This document shows, piece by piece, positions 17,939 through 29,261 of a stretch of 32,617 bases of DNA. The notes under the pieces are model-generated. The model saw only the letters and a list, made by a program, of their open reading frames with translations. It had not been told where the DNA came from and did no database searches. This DNA is from Gammaproteobacteria bacterium (GTDB taxonomy: Bacteria > Pseudomonadota > Gammaproteobacteria > Arenicellales > JAANXG01): NCBI GenBank assembly GCA_018263405.1, contig JAANXG010000004.1, forward strand, positions 1-32,617, in the 5' to 3' direction. Both the position numbers and the translations under genes were made by a program. The number at the start of each line of letters is the position of its first letter. Position 1 is the first letter of the stretch.

Positions 17939-19294
17939 ATGATCGCGGCGATGCAAACCCCGGAACTACAAACGCGATACGACGCGATCGTCGTGGGCCT
18001 GGGCAAAACCGGTCTGGCGTGTTTGCGGCATCTCCGGCAACGCGGTTTGACGGTGGCGGTGGCGGATACCCGCTTGGATCCACCTTTGGCGGGCGAGCTG
18101 CGCCGGAACCTACCGGAGGTCGAGCTCTTTACCGGTGAATTGCACGCCGCGTTGCTGAGGCGCGCCCGTCAGCTTGTCGTGAGTCCCGGCGTATCCATTC
18201 GCGAGACGGCCATCGACGAAGCGCGGCAATCGGGGGTCGAAGTCATCGGGGATATCGAGTTGTTTGCGCGAACGGTCGACCAACCAGTGATCGCGATTAC
18301 GGGTTCGAACGGAAAAAGCACCGTCACTCGGCTGGTGGAATTCATGGGCCGTGAATCCGGCTTGGATGTGATAGCAGCCGGCAATATCGGCACGCCGGCG
18401 CTCGACCTGCTGGCGGGAACCGAACACGCGTTTTATGCCGTGGAGCTGTCGAGTTTCCAGCTGGAAACCACGTATACGCTTCGGCCGGCCGCGGCAGCGC
18501 TGTTGAATGTTTCCCACGACCACATGGACCGTTACACCACATTCGCCGAGTACCTTGAAGCCAAGCAGCGTATCCATAACGGCGCCCGGGCCGCGGTCGT
18601 CAACCGGGACGACCCCGCTACGCGTCCACGTCTGCCCGCAGCGAAAATTTATACCTTTGGTCTGGACCGCCCGCCCGGCGACCGGGACTTCGGGATCCTA
18701 AACTTGGGTGGGGAGTCCTGGCTGACGTGCGGCGAGCGGCGACTAATCGATGCCGACGCGCTGCAACTCGCCGGCCGCCACAACTGGGCCAATGTGCTGG
18801 CGGCGCTGGCGCTGGCGAAAGCGGTGGGCTGGGATGTTCAGCGATGCGCGCAGGCGGCGACCCGTTTCCAGGGTTTGCCGCACCGCATGGAGTGCGTGGC
18901 TGAAATAAACGGCGTGTGGTGGGTGAACGACTCGAAGGCGACCAATGTCGGTGCGACCGTATCGGCGCTGTCCGGCGTCGCGACACCAGTGATACTGATC
19001 GCCGGGGGCGATGGGAAAGGCGCGGATTTCACGCCGCTACAGGCGGCGGTCGAACAACATGCCCGAGCCCTGGTCCTGTTTGGCCGCGACGCGACGATGA
19101 TCGACCGGGCAGTGGGTGATGCAGCCGCCAAGTATCGGGTGATCGATCTGGAGCAGGGCGTGCAACGGGCGTCGATGTTGGCCGAGTCCGGTGACACGGT
19201 GTTGTTCTCGCCGGCGTGCGCCAGCTTCGACATGTTTACCGATTACGAGCAGCGCGGTGCGGCATTCCGGGCGGCTGTACGGAGCTTGTCGTGA
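17939..19294 (+). CDS. murD: UDP-MurNAc-L-Ala:D-Glu ligase MurD
   Basis: GLGKTGLACLRHL, ITGSNGKSTVT, NDSKATNVGAT. Confidence 0.95.
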   Translation: MIAAMQTPELQTRYDAIVVGLGKTGLACLRHLRQRGLTVAVADTRLDPPLAGELRRNLPEVELFTGELHAALLRRARQLVVSPGVSIRETAIDEARQSGVEVIGDIELFARTVDQPVIAITGSNGKSTVTRLVEFMGRESGLDVIAAGNIGTPALDLLAGTEHAFYAVELSSFQLETTYTLRPAAAALLNVSHDHMDRYTTFAEYLEAKQRIHNGARAAVVNRDDPATRPRLPAAKIYTFGLDRPPGDRDFGILNLGGESWLTCGERRLIDADALQLAGRHNWANVLAALALAKAVGWDVQRCAQAATRFQGLPHRMECVAEINGVWWVNDSKATNVGATVSALSGVATPVILIAGGDGKGADFTPLQAAVEQHARALVLFGRDATMIDRAVGDAAAKYRVIDLEQGVQRASMLAESGDTVLFSPACASFDMFTDYEQRGAAFRAAVRSLS

Positions 19295-20460
19295 ACACGG
19301 TCAGCCGGGTTACGGCCACGCGCTCGGATCCGTGGGCGCATGGAAACGGCTTCGACGGGCTGTTGCTCGGCACCGTGGCGGTAATCCTTGCCTTCGGCTC
19401 GCTAATGGTGGCGTCCGCCGGCGTCGCGAATGCCGGTTCGAGCGGCCCGATGGCGCTGTTCGGCCCCACGCTGCGCCATCTGGTCCACGTCGCGGTGGGC
19501 GTGGCCGCGATGCTCTTGGTGTCACGGGTTCCGGTGGCTTGGTGGGAGGCAATGGGCAAACCCCTGTTGCTGCTGGGACTGGGGTTGCTGGTGGTACTGT
19601 TTTTGCCCGGTATCGGTCTAACCTACAACGGCAGCACTCGATGGCTCGACATCGCCGGCTTTGGATTCCAGCCCGCGGAACCGGCGAAGCTTTTCATGGT
19701 GGTGTATGCCGCCGGTTACTTGACGCGCAAGCACGAAGTACTCGGGGATTTCACCCACGGCGTTTTAACGATCGGCCTGGTGTTGGCCGTTGTGGGTTTG
19801 CTGTTACTGTTGCAGCCGGATTTCGGTAGTTTTGTGGTGATTGCGCTCACCGTTGGGGCCCTGCTGTTTCTGTCCGGCGTCAGGTTTTGGCACTTTCTGC
19901 TTTGCGCGCTGGTCGGCGCCGGCGCCATGGTGTTCCTGATCTGGTCCAAGGCGTATCGAGCCGATCGCGTAACGAGCTTTCTGGATCCTTGGCAGGATCC
20001 CGCTGACACGTCCTACCAGCTCGTTCAGGGTCTGATCGCCTTGGGACGCGGGGAATGGTTTGGCGTTGGCATCGGGGCCAGTGTCCAGAAGCTGTACTTC
20101 CTGCCCCACGCGGAAACCGATTTCCTGCTGGCGGTGATCGGCGAAGAACTCGGGTTCGTCGGCGTCTGCTTCGCGATCGTCCTATACGGCATCCTTTTGT
20201 GGCGATCGTTCGCGATTTCGCGGACCGCCGAACGTATCGGGAAACTCCACGCCGCTCGTTTGGCCCAGGGATTGTCGCTGCTGCTCGTGTTGCAGGCGAT
20301 GATTCATATCGGCGTCAATCTCGGGTCTTTGCCCACCAAGGGGTTGACTCTGCCGTTAATGAGCCATGGCGGCAGCAGCCTGATTACCAGTTGTATTGCC
20401 GTGGGCATGCTGTTGGCAATCGAACGCTCGATACAACCCGGACCGGGGAGAACGCCGTGA
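19291..20460 (+). CDS. ftsW: Lipid II polymerase FtsW (GTG start overlapping murD stop)
   Basis: Multi-pass SEDS protein; EPAKLFMVVYAAGYL, QPDFGS, GLTLPLMSHGGSS. Confidence 0.94.
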   Translation: MNTVSRVTATRSDPWAHGNGFDGLLLGTVAVILAFGSLMVASAGVANAGSSGPMALFGPTLRHLVHVAVGVAAMLLVSRVPVAWWEAMGKPLLLLGLGLLVVLFLPGIGLTYNGSTRWLDIAGFGFQPAEPAKLFMVVYAAGYLTRKHEVLGDFTHGVLTIGLVLAVVGLLLLLQPDFGSFVVIALTVGALLFLSGVRFWHFLLCALVGAGAMVFLIWSKAYRADRVTSFLDPWQDPADTSYQLVQGLIALGRGEWFGVGIGASVQKLYFLPHAETDFLLAVIGEELGFVGVCFAIVLYGILLWRSFAISRTAERIGKLHAARLAQGLSLLLVLQAMIHIGVNLGSLPTKGLTLPLMSHGGSSLITSCIAVGMLLAIERSIQPGPGRTP

Positions 20461-21515
20461 GAACGTTGTTGATCATGGCCGGCGGCACCGGCGGTCACGT
20501 GTACCCGGCCTTGTCCGTCGCCGGTGAAATGAAACGCCGCGGGGTCGAGGTCGTGTGGCTGGGGACACGCCACGGTTTGGAGGCGCGGGTCGTCCCGCAG
20601 GCCGGGTTTGACATTGAGTGGATTACGATTCGGGGCCTGAAGGGCAAAGGGCTCGCCGGTCTGCTACGCATGCCGTTTTTGCTGATGTTGGCCATGCTGC
20701 AAACCCTGGGCGTCGTGTTGCGGCGCCGGCCCGCGGCGGTACTGGGTATGGGAGGCTTTGTATCCGGACCGGGCGCACTGACGGCCTGGCTGCTGCAGAT
20801 TCCCGTGTTGATTCACGAGGCCAATGCGATCGCGGGGTTCACCAACCGTTGGTTGGCCAGGATTGCGCGGCGCGTGATGACCGGCTTCCCCGTCGGTCTC
20901 GGTCCGCGGTCCATCCACGTCGGGCACCCGGTCCGCGAAGAGATCCTGGCCCTCCCGGGTCCCGATGCACGGCTCATCGACCGCCGGGGACCGTTCCGGA
21001 TTCTCGTTGTCGGTGGCAGCCAGGGGGCGAGGGCGTTGAACCAACACATGCCGAAATTGCTGCCGTGCGTGCCGGTGGACGTGGCGATCCGCCATCAGGC
21101 GGGTCGGGACAACGTGGTGGCCGTACGCGAGATTTACGAGACGAGCGGTACCAATGCCGAAGTCCGGGAATTCATTAGTGACATGTCCGCCGCCTACGCC
21201 TGGGCGGACCTGGTTGTCTGCCGTGCCGGTGCGATGACCGTGGCGGAGGTCTGTGCGTCGGGCTCCGCCGCCGTATTTGTTCCCTTTCCGGTAGCCGTCG
21301 GTGACCATCAAACCGCCAATGCCCGTTTTCTGTGCGAGCGCAAAGCGGCCTGGATGTGGCCGGAGACCGGACTGACGCCGGAAACGGTCAACGCTTTTTT
21401 CGCCGTGTTGACCCGACAGGAAATCCGCGAACGGGGCGCGCGCGCCCGCGAACTGGCCGTCCCCGACAGCACGCAGCGAGTCGGCGACGCCTGCATGGAG
21501 GTACTCCATGCGTAA
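20457..21515 (+). CDS. murG: Undecaprenyl-PP-MurNAc-pentapeptide GlcNAc transferase MurG (GTG start)
   Basis: [38 protein letters not shown]. Confidence 0.95.
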   Translation: MRTLLIMAGGTGGHVYPALSVAGEMKRRGVEVVWLGTRHGLEARVVPQAGFDIEWITIRGLKGKGLAGLLRMPFLLMLAMLQTLGVVLRRRPAAVLGMGGFVSGPGALTAWLLQIPVLIHEANAIAGFTNRWLARIARRVMTGFPVGLGPRSIHVGHPVREEILALPGPDARLIDRRGPFRILVVGGSQGARALNQHMPKLLPCVPVDVAIRHQAGRDNVVAVREIYETSGTNAEVREFISDMSAAYAWADLVVCRAGAMTVAEVCASGSAAVFVPFPVAVGDHQTANARFLCERKAAWMWPETGLTPETVNAFFAVLTRQEIRERGARARELAVPDSTQRVGDACMEVLHA

Positions 21516-22896
21516 CCGTGTGAATCGCATCCACTTCGTGGGAATCGGCGGAGCCGGTATGAGCGGAATCGCCGGAGTGCTCCTGAACCTGGGTTACCAG
21601 GTCTCCGGTTCGGATATCGTGGACAGTCCAACGACCGAGCACCTGCGCGAACAGGGCGCGGAGATTCATATTGGACACGACGCACGCTGGGTCGAGAACA
21701 GCGACGTGGTCGTTGTCTCCACGGCGATCCCTTCCGACAACGTGGAACTTGCGGCGGCGCGGAAAGCCAAGATTCCGGCGATCCCCCGGGCGGAAATGCT
21801 TGGAGAGTTGATGCGATTCCAGCGGGGAATCGCGGTGGCGGGGACCCACGGCAAAACGACCACGACGAGTTTGGTGTCAAGCGTCCTGGCCAGCGGCGGC
21901 CTGGATCCGACTTTCGTAGTGGGAGGATTGGTAAACAGCGTCGGAACGAATGCCTCGTTGGGTCGTGGAGAATATCTCGTGGCCGAGGCGGATGAGAGCG
22001 ATGCCTCCTTTCTTCACCTTCAGCCTGTCGTGGCGGTAGTAACCAACATCGATGCCGACCACATGTCCACGTATGGAGGCGATTTCGAGGCCCTGAAACA
22101 GACTTTCGTCGAGTTCCTGCTGAACCTGCCGTTCTATGGCCGCGCGGTGCTGTGTTGGGACGACCCCGTGGTGCGCGCGGTAGCAAGGTCCGTATCTAAG
22201 CCGATGCTGACCTATGGGACATGCCGGGAGGCGGATATACGGGCCGTCGACATCCGGCAAAAAGGTCTGGAGACCCATTTCCGTGTCCCGGGGGATACGG
22301 ATATGCAAGTGAAACTGGCGCTTCCCGGTAAACATAACGCGCTCAACGCCCTGGCCGCGATCGCCGTCGGCCGATATCTCGGTATCGGCGACGAACGAAT
22401 CGGGGCGGGCCTGAGCCGGTTCAAAGGGATCGAACGGCGGTTCCAGCTCAAGGGTAACTTCGCAACGCGGGACGGCGAGGCACTTGTGGTGGATGACTAT
22501 GGTCATCATCCCCGGGAACTGGAAGCCACCCTGGAAGCGGCACGGCAGGCCTGGCCGGACCGGCGCCTGGTGGTGGTATTCCAGCCCCACCGGTACTCGC
22601 GGACGAGGGAATTGCTGGACGATTTCAGTAGCGTCCTGGCGGATCAGGATCCATTGATCGTGACGGAAGTCTATTCGGCGGGGGAAACCCCGATCACGGG
22701 GGCCGACGGGCGTGCTCTGTGCCGCTCGATCCGACAACGGGGCCAAACCGATCCCGTGTTCGTAGAATCGCTGCACGAATTACCGGAGTTGTTGAAGGGC
22801 ATCGTACACGACGGCGACGTCGTACTGACGCTCGGTGCCGGGGACATCGGCCGCAAAGCGTCGGATTTGGTGCGGCGACAGGAGGGTGCAGCGTGA
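21508..22896 (+). CDS. murC: UDP-MurNAc:L-Ala ligase MurC
   Basis: [41 protein letters not shown]. Confidence 0.96.
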   Translation: MRNRVNRIHFVGIGGAGMSGIAGVLLNLGYQVSGSDIVDSPTTEHLREQGAEIHIGHDARWVENSDVVVVSTAIPSDNVELAAARKAKIPAIPRAEMLGELMRFQRGIAVAGTHGKTTTTSLVSSVLASGGLDPTFVVGGLVNSVGTNASLGRGEYLVAEADESDASFLHLQPVVAVVTNIDADHMSTYGGDFEALKQTFVEFLLNLPFYGRAVLCWDDPVVRAVARSVSKPMLTYGTCREADIRAVDIRQKGLETHFRVPGDTDMQVKLALPGKHNALNALAAIAVGRYLGIGDERIGAGLSRFKGIERRFQLKGNFATRDGEALVVDDYGHHPRELEATLEAARQAWPDRRLVVVFQPHRYSRTRELLDDFSSVLADQDPLIVTEVYSAGETPITGADGRALCRSIRQRGQTDPVFVESLHELPELLKGIVHDGDVVLTLGAGDIGRKASDLVRRQEGAA

Positions 22897-23801
22897 TGGC
22901 GGCGCACCGGCCCGTCGATTTCGAGCCCCGGGGCAAACTGCTTTACGGTGAGCCCATGTGCCGCCATACCAGTTGGCGCGTAGGGGGACCCGCCGATCTG
23001 TACTTCGCTCCCGCCGACCTCCAGGATTTGCTGGATTTCCTTCGATTTCGTCAACAGAAGGACTGGCCGGTAACGTGGTTCGGCCTCGGCAGCAATACGC
23101 TCGTTCGCGACGGGGGGATCCGGGGCATTGTCGTTGCAACCCACAAGAGCCTCGGTGAAATCGAATTGCGTGACGAACGTACGGTGCACGCGCAAGTAGG
23201 TGTGCCCTGTGCCAAGATTGCCCGGCTGACCGCGCGGAATGGCCTGGCGGATGCGGAATTTTTTGCAGGGATCCCCGGGACGCTGGGCGGTGCTTTGGCG
23301 ATGAATGCGGGAGCCCACGGACGGACGACCTGGGAAGTGGTCCACGACGTCGAGACCGTGGACCCGGGTGGACTGATCCATCGCCGGCGGGCCGTGGAGT
23401 TCGAGATCGGATATCGCAGCGTCCGTTCGCCGCGTGAGGAATGGTTTGTGTCCGCGGTCCTCGCGTTAAAAGCCGGGGATCCGGTCCAGTCACGGGAGCG
23501 GATTCGTGAATTTTTGGAGAGCCGTGCACGCAGCCAGCCCATTCGAATTCCGAACGCGGGTTCGGTATTCATCAATCCACCGAACGATCACGCGGCGCGC
23601 CTGATCGAAACCGCGGGGCTCAAAGGCGTCTGCGTGGGCGGTGCTTGTGTCTCGGAAAAGCACGCCAACTTCATCGTGAACCACGGAACGGCCAGCGCCA
23701 CCGATATTGAAACCTTGATCGAGCAGGTTGTGGGCAAGGTGAAGCAAGTGCATGGCATTGTGCTCCAACCGGAAGTCCGGATCGTCGGAGAAAGGCCATG
23801 A
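22896..23801 (+). CDS. murB: UDP-MurNAc dehydrogenase MurB
   Basis: HTSWRVGGPADLY, FFAGIPGTLGGALAMNAGAHG, NAGSVFINP. Confidence 0.94.
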   Translation: MAAHRPVDFEPRGKLLYGEPMCRHTSWRVGGPADLYFAPADLQDLLDFLRFRQQKDWPVTWFGLGSNTLVRDGGIRGIVVATHKSLGEIELRDERTVHAQVGVPCAKIARLTARNGLADAEFFAGIPGTLGGALAMNAGAHGRTTWEVVHDVETVDPGGLIHRRRAVEFEIGYRSVRSPREEWFVSAVLALKAGDPVQSRERIREFLESRARSQPIRIPNAGSVFINPPNDHAARLIETAGLKGVCVGGACVSEKHANFIVNHGTASATDIETLIEQVVGKVKQVHGIVLQPEVRIVGERP

Positions 23802-24709
23802 ATCCGGCGGCGTTTGGAAAGGTAGCGGTGTTGATGGGGGGGATGTCTGCGGAGCGGGAAGTTTCGTTGAAAAGCGGAGCACAGGTACTCGAGGCACTGC
23901 AGGCCGCCGGTATTGATGCTGTCGCCATCGACGCCGGCCGTGACGTGATGGATCGATTGCGACGGGTTGGAGCCGAGCGGGCGTTTATTGTTCTGCACGG
24001 GCCCTGGGGCGAGGACGGTGTGGTACAGGGTGCGCTTGAAACCATCGGTATGCCGTATACGGGTAGCCGCGTACTTGGGTCGGCGCTGGCCATGGACAAG
24101 CTCCGGACCAAGCAGATCTGGTCGTGCCTGGGGTTGCCCACGCCGGAATACGCGGTCATCCGCCACGCCGACGAATTGCTCGGTGTGCTGGAGCGCCACG
24201 CGCTCCCACTGTTCGTCAAGCCCGGGGCCGAGGGCTCGAGCATCGGTGTCACGAAAGTCGAATCGCCGGAACAACTACGGGGTGCTTTCGATACCGCCGC
24301 GCGGTTTGGCGGTCCCGTGCTCGCCGAGTCTTTCATCGGCGGTCCGGAGGTCACGATATCCATTCTCGGCGACGATGCCCTGCCGATTATCAAGCTGGAA
24401 ACGCCCCGCACATTTTACGACTACGAAGCGAAATACCAATCCGACACCACAGGCTACCTGTGCCCCTGTGGCCTGGACGACGAGCTGGAATCCTCGCTGC
24501 AGTCGCTCGCGCTGGAAGCCTTTCGGGCGCTGGATTGCACCGGCTGGGGTCGTGTCGACCTGATGCTGGATTCGCGAATGAATCCCTATTTACTGGAAGC
24601 GAATACCATTCCGGGGATGACCGACCACAGCCTCGTGCCCATGGCAGCGCGCGAGGTGGGCCTGTCGTTCCCCGAGCTGGTCACGAAAATCCTGGAGACA
24701 TCGCTGTGA
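23798..24709 (+). CDS. ddl: D-alanine:D-alanine ligase
   Basis: VLMGGMSAEREVSLKSG; GPWGEDGVVQG; KPGAEGSSIGVTKV. Confidence 0.95.
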   Translation: MNPAAFGKVAVLMGGMSAEREVSLKSGAQVLEALQAAGIDAVAIDAGRDVMDRLRRVGAERAFIVLHGPWGEDGVVQGALETIGMPYTGSRVLGSALAMDKLRTKQIWSCLGLPTPEYAVIRHADELLGVLERHALPLFVKPGAEGSSIGVTKVESPEQLRGAFDTAARFGGPVLAESFIGGPEVTISILGDDALPIIKLETPRTFYDYEAKYQSDTTGYLCPCGLDDELESSLQSLALEAFRALDCTGWGRVDLMLDSRMNPYLLEANTIPGMTDHSLVPMAAREVGLSFPELVTKILETSL

Positions 24710-25491
24710 ATGCCCGAGCACAGGAAAGACTGCACGGGCGCCGCCGGGCGGCGAAGCAGCAACGTATCCAGCGGGCGACGCTGGGTTGGGCCATGGCGGC
24801 TTTGATTCTGCTGGCAGGTGGTGGCCTGCTTGCGGATCGCTTGATGGATCCCGCCGCGTTTGCGATTCGTGAGCTGAGTTTCGAAGGCGAGTTCAACCAC
24901 CTGGAACCCGGGACATTGCGCCGGCGGGTCGAACAAACGGTCGATGCCAATTACTTCGCTATTGACCTCGAGACCATCGAGCGCGCCGCGGAATCCCTGG
25001 ATTGGGTACAGCGAGCCCGGGTACGCCGGATCTGGCCGGATGGTCTGCACATCGCTGTTCGTGAACACCGCTTGATTGCCCGGTGGGGTAACGATGCCTG
25101 GCTCAATGACGAGGGTGAGGTGGTCCGGGTATCGGTGAGCAGGCAAGCGGAAGAACTCCGGTTGGCAGGGCCGAACGGCCACGCCGAAAAGGTGTTGCGC
25201 CAAGCCCGGGAATGGTCCGCCGGCCTTGGCGGCGTGGGGCTTGAACTCAAGGCGTTGACGCTCAATGAGCGGCGGGCCTGGTATGCGGTGGTATCGAGCC
25301 CTGAAACCGGCACGTTATTCAGCGTCGCGCTGGGACGCGACGGTGTGGGAGGCAGGTTCCGACGGTTCGTGAAAGCTTTCCGGGCATTGCCGGGCGAAAA
25401 ATTGCAACGTATCGGTCACGTTGACGCCCGCTATCCCAACGGCATCGCCTTGCGCCTGAAGCCTTCCATGAATTCAGAGGACTCAACCTGA
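24706..25491 (+). CDS. ftsQ: Cell division protein FtsQ (GTG start)
   Basis: N-terminal TM then POTRA-like FAIRELSFEGEFNHLEPGTLRR; between ddl and ftsA. Confidence 0.92.
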   Translation: MNARAQERLHGRRRAAKQQRIQRATLGWAMAALILLAGGGLLADRLMDPAAFAIRELSFEGEFNHLEPGTLRRRVEQTVDANYFAIDLETIERAAESLDWVQRARVRRIWPDGLHIAVREHRLIARWGNDAWLNDEGEVVRVSVSRQAEELRLAGPNGHAEKVLRQAREWSAGLGGVGLELKALTLNERRAWYAVVSSPETGTLFSVALGRDGVGGRFRRFVKAFRALPGEKLQRIGHVDARYPNGIALRLKPSMNSEDST

Positions 25492-25501
25492 GATCGCGAC
25501 A

Positions 25502-26746
25502 ATGCCCAAGAAAATCAAAGTCGAAGAAAGGTTAATCGTTGGCCTGGATATCGGAACGTCCAAGGTTCTGGCGATCGTCGGTGAAACCGATCCCGCCGGT
25601 GAAATCGGGATTATCGGGGTTGGCCACCACGTGGCGCGAGGGATGCGCAAAGGTGTTGTTGCCAACATCGAGTCCATCGTCCAGTCCATTCAACGCGCGG
25701 TGGAAGAAGCCGAGTTAATGGCGGGCTGCCAGATCTATTCCGTCCACGCGGGGATCGCCGGCGCCCACATCGGCAGCTTTAATTCACACGGTGTTGTGGC
25801 GATTCGGGATGAGGAAGTTCAAGTCGGGGATATCGAACGGGTTATCGAGGCGGCCCGGGCATTGGCAATTCCCAATGACCAGAAGGTCTTGCACATACTC
25901 CCCCAGGAATTCGTTATCGACGGGCAGGAAGGTATCCGCGAGCCCATCGGTATGAGCGGTGTCCGACTGGAAGCCAAGGTCCATATTATCACCGGCGCCG
26001 TGAGCGCGGCTCAGAACGTTATCAAGTGCATTCGACGGTGTGGTCTGGAGGTGGATGACATCATCCTCGAGCAACTGGCGTCCAGTGAGGCCGTGTTGAC
26101 CGAGGACGAACGCGATCTCGGTGTATGCCTGGTGGACATCGGTGGCGGTACGACGGACATCGCGATTTTCACCGAAGGGGCGATCCGCCACACCGCCGTC
26201 ATTCCGATTGCCGGAGATCAGGTTACCAACGATATCGCGGTGGCCCTGCGCACACCCACCCAGGCGGCGGAAGACATCAAGAAAAAGTATGGCTGTGCAC
26301 TGATTCAGCTCGCCCATTCCGATGAAACGATCGAAGCACCGAGCGTCGGCGACCGGCCACCACGGAGGCTCGCGCGCCAGACGCTGGCGGAGGTGATCGA
26401 ACCGCGCGTCGAGGAATTGTTCGGTCTGGTCAAGTCCGAGCTGCGCCGCAGCGGTTTCGAGGAATTGATCGGCTCGGGGATTGTTCTCACCGGCGGCACT
26501 TCCAAGATGGACGGCATTGTCGAGCTGGCGGAGGAAGTGTTTCACGTTCCTGTTCGATTGGGGATGCCGAACCATATCGCCGGACTGAGCGAGGTGGTGA
26601 AAAATCCCATTTATTCGACGGGGGTAGGACTCATTCAATTCGGTTTGCGTAACCAAAGTGAGCGCGAGCCTAAAAAGTCCAAAGAAAGTTATTCCATCAA
26701 TTCCGTTTACCAACGAATGAAGAGTTGGTTCCAAGGCAGTTTTTAA
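25502..26746 (+). CDS. ftsA: Cell division protein FtsA
   Basis: IVGLDIGTSKVLAIVGE; DIGGGTTDIAIF; C-terminal amphipathic KSWFQGSF. Confidence 0.96.
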   Translation: MPKKIKVEERLIVGLDIGTSKVLAIVGETDPAGEIGIIGVGHHVARGMRKGVVANIESIVQSIQRAVEEAELMAGCQIYSVHAGIAGAHIGSFNSHGVVAIRDEEVQVGDIERVIEAARALAIPNDQKVLHILPQEFVIDGQEGIREPIGMSGVRLEAKVHIITGAVSAAQNVIKCIRRCGLEVDDIILEQLASSEAVLTEDERDLGVCLVDIGGGTTDIAIFTEGAIRHTAVIPIAGDQVTNDIAVALRTPTQAAEDIKKKYGCALIQLAHSDETIEAPSVGDRPPRRLARQTLAEVIEPRVEELFGLVKSELRRSGFEELIGSGIVLTGGTSKMDGIVELAEEVFHVPVRLGMPNHIAGLSEVVKNPIYSTGVGLIQFGLRNQSEREPKKSKESYSINSVYQRMKSWFQGSF

Positions 26747-26761
26747 AACGAGGTGAACGCC

Positions 26762-27988
26762 ATGCCACAGTACGAGCGCAAAAAACAGCATCCGGCCGAT
26801 TTTTCCGGCGAAACCGAATCGACTCAAGCGGACAACAGGCCGATATTTGAATTAGTGGACACGATGGGCCAACAAGCCCAAATCAAGGTGATCGGCGTCG
26901 GTGGCGGTGGTGGTAACGCCGTGGACCACATGCTCGAGGCGCAAATCGAAGGCGTCGAGTTCATCGGTAGTAATACCGACGTGCAGACGTTGAACCGCTC
27001 CAAAGCCAACGTACTGCTTCAAATTGGCAATAATCTCACGAAAGGTCTGGGCGCCGGTTCCAGTCCCGATGTCGGCCGTCAGGCCGCCATGGAAGACCGC
27101 GACCGGATCGGCGAAGCCCTGGCGGGCGCCGACATGGTGTTCATCACGGCTGGTATGGGTGGCGGCACGGGCACGGGTGCCGCTCCGGTCGTGGCTCAAG
27201 TGGCGCGTGAGCAGGGTGCATTGGCGGTGGCCGTGGTAACCAGGCCGTTTCCTTTCGAGGGAAACAAGCGTATGCGTGTTGCCGACAATGGAATTCGGGA
27301 GCTATCCGAACATGTGGATTCGTTGATCACCATTCCCAACGAGCGTGTATTGGAGGTCATGGGGAAACAGGCTACCCTGTTGGATGCATTTGCCAGGGCC
27401 AATGAAGTTTTGCTCAATGCCGTCCAGGGAATTTCCGAGTTAATCACCCGGCCCGGCCTGATTAATGTGGATTTTGCGGACGTGAGGACAGTCATGTCCG
27501 AGATGGGTATAGCGATGATGGGGTCGGCCACCGCGAGCGGGGTTGACCGGGCGGTTGAAGCGGCGCGCAATGCAGTGTTCAGTCCCTTGCTGGAGGATAC
27601 CAATATCGCCGGCGCCAAGGGATTGCTGGTCAATGTAACGGCCGGCATGGATATGGCCATCGGCGAATTCGAAGAGGTCGGAAACGTCGTCCGGGAGTTT
27701 ACGTCCGACGATGCGACGCTGGTGATTGGCACCGTACTCGATCCGGAAATGAAGGACGACCTCCGTGTCACCATGGTCGCCACGGGCATCGTCGGCGAGA
27801 CCGAAAAACGCCAGGAACAACCGCGGAGAGTCGTACAATCCATGCCCAAAGCGGTTAACTACGAGGAGTTCGACGCACCGACGGTAATCCGTCACCGGCG
27901 AGAATCGGAAGACATGCCCTCGCCCTCCGACGATAAGGGTTTGGAATACCTCGACATTCCGGCTTTTCTGCGCAAGCAGGCGGATTAA
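26762..27988 (+). CDS. ftsZ: Cell division protein FtsZ
   Basis: IKVIGVGGGGGNAVDHM, GGGTGTGAAPV, C-terminal LEYLDIPAFLRKQAD. Confidence 0.97.
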   Translation: MPQYERKKQHPADFSGETESTQADNRPIFELVDTMGQQAQIKVIGVGGGGGNAVDHMLEAQIEGVEFIGSNTDVQTLNRSKANVLLQIGNNLTKGLGAGSSPDVGRQAAMEDRDRIGEALAGADMVFITAGMGGGTGTGAAPVVAQVAREQGALAVAVVTRPFPFEGNKRMRVADNGIRELSEHVDSLITIPNERVLEVMGKQATLLDAFARANEVLLNAVQGISELITRPGLINVDFADVRTVMSEMGIAMMGSATASGVDRAVEAARNAVFSPLLEDTNIAGAKGLLVNVTAGMDMAIGEFEEVGNVVREFTSDDATLVIGTVLDPEMKDDLRVTMVATGIVGETEKRQEQPRRVVQSMPKAVNYEEFDAPTVIRHRRESEDMPSPSDDKGLEYLDIPAFLRKQAD

Positions 27989-28235
27989 GGTGGCGGCTTT
28001 ACGTGGGGCAGGGGTTTTTGTGGCGCGCCGTATCCGGTGAGGGCTCGGGATGGACTACTGGACGGCCCCGGACGGCGGATATCCGGCGATAACGGGACAC
28101 CTACACAAGCGGTGTGGAATCGTGTAGCATTCCCTGCACTTGGGGCGGCAGTTCGGGCTAACCACATAATCCGGCGCCCGGCTTGATGGCCGTGTGCGCT
28201 GGCAACCGACAAAAGAAAGGCCATTATAAGGCTTC

Positions 28236-29150
28236 ATGATTCGACAAAGAACGCTAAAAAACGTAATTAGGGCCACTGGGGTAGGGCTCCACACTGGAGA
28301 AAAGGTCTATTTAACGTTGCGGCCGGCGGCGCCGAGTACCGGTATCGTATTCCGCAGAGTGGACCTGGATCCCCCCGTTGACGTTCCCGCGTGTTGCGAG
28401 AACGTGGGCGATACACGCTTATCCACGACCTTGCACAAAGGAGATGTCTGGATCTCGACCGTTGAACACTTGATGTCGGCGTTCGCGGGTCTAGGTATCG
28501 ACAACGCCTATGTGGATTTAACGGCGCCGGAAGTGCCGATTATGGATGGCAGTGCGGGACCATTCGTTTTTTTGATCCAATCCGCCGGCATTGAGGAACA
28601 GTTGTGGCCCAAGCGCTTTATCCGGATCAAGAAACCGCTCGTTTTGGAGGAAGGCGATAAATGGGCGCGGTTCGATCCCTTGAATGGGTTCAAGGTGTCG
28701 TTCGGTATCGAATTTAATCACCCGATTTTTAGTCAATCGCTGCAACGATCAACAATCGATTTCTCGACAACATCGTTTGTCAAGGAAGTGAGCCGTGCCC
28801 GGACATTCGGTTTTATGCACGACGTTGAGGCATTGAGAAAATCGGGGCTTGCCAGAGGAGGAAGCCTCGATAACGCCATTGTCATGGACTCGTACCATAT
28901 TCTGAACGAGGATGGACTCCGCTACGAGGATGAATTCGTCAAGCACAAGATCCTCGATGCGATTGGAGATCTGTACCTGCTGGGACATCCGCTGATCGGC
29001 GCGTTCAGTGCTCATAAATCGGGACATGCCCTGAATAACGAAATCTTGCGAATGCTGCTCAAAGCGGAAGAAATCTGGGAGCTGGTGTCCTTTGACGACG
29101 CCGACGATGCGCCACTGGCGTTTGTGCATCCATTGACGGCATCGGCTTAG
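28236..29150 (+). CDS. lpxC: UDP-3-O-acyl-GlcNAc deacetylase LpxC; stop TAG overlaps repeat A
   Basis: [47 protein letters not shown]. Confidence 0.96.
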   Translation: MIRQRTLKNVIRATGVGLHTGEKVYLTLRPAAPSTGIVFRRVDLDPPVDVPACCENVGDTRLSTTLHKGDVWISTVEHLMSAFAGLGIDNAYVDLTAPEVPIMDGSAGPFVFLIQSAGIEEQLWPKRFIRIKKPLVLEEGDKWARFDPLNGFKVSFGIEFNHPIFSQSLQRSTIDFSTTSFVKEVSRARTFGFMHDVEALRKSGLARGGSLDNAIVMDSYHILNEDGLRYEDEFVKHKILDAIGDLYLLGHPLIGAFSAHKSGHALNNEILRMLLKAEEIWELVSFDDADDAPLAFVHPLTASA

Positions 29151-29230
29151 GGCTCGCGCAAAAATAACTTCACAGAATTCGCGCCCGAAGACGGGATGTG
29201 AAAATGGGAAGTTATTTTTGCGCGAGCCCT
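29149..29230. mobile_element. Family A hairpin element, uninterrupted copy (82 bp; 22-bp perfect inverted repeats)
   Basis: agggctcgcgcaaaaataactt (29149-29170) / aagttatttttgcgcgagccct (29209-29230); inner cccgaagacggg hairpin. Confidence 0.9.
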
Positions 29231-29261
29231 TAGAAAACGCAATAAGCCGAACGGCACGTAG

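Noticed and set aside
17130-18083. 317-aa minus-strand ORF opposite mraY/murD
   Set aside because: Antisense to conserved genes, low-complexity polar composition, no motifs.
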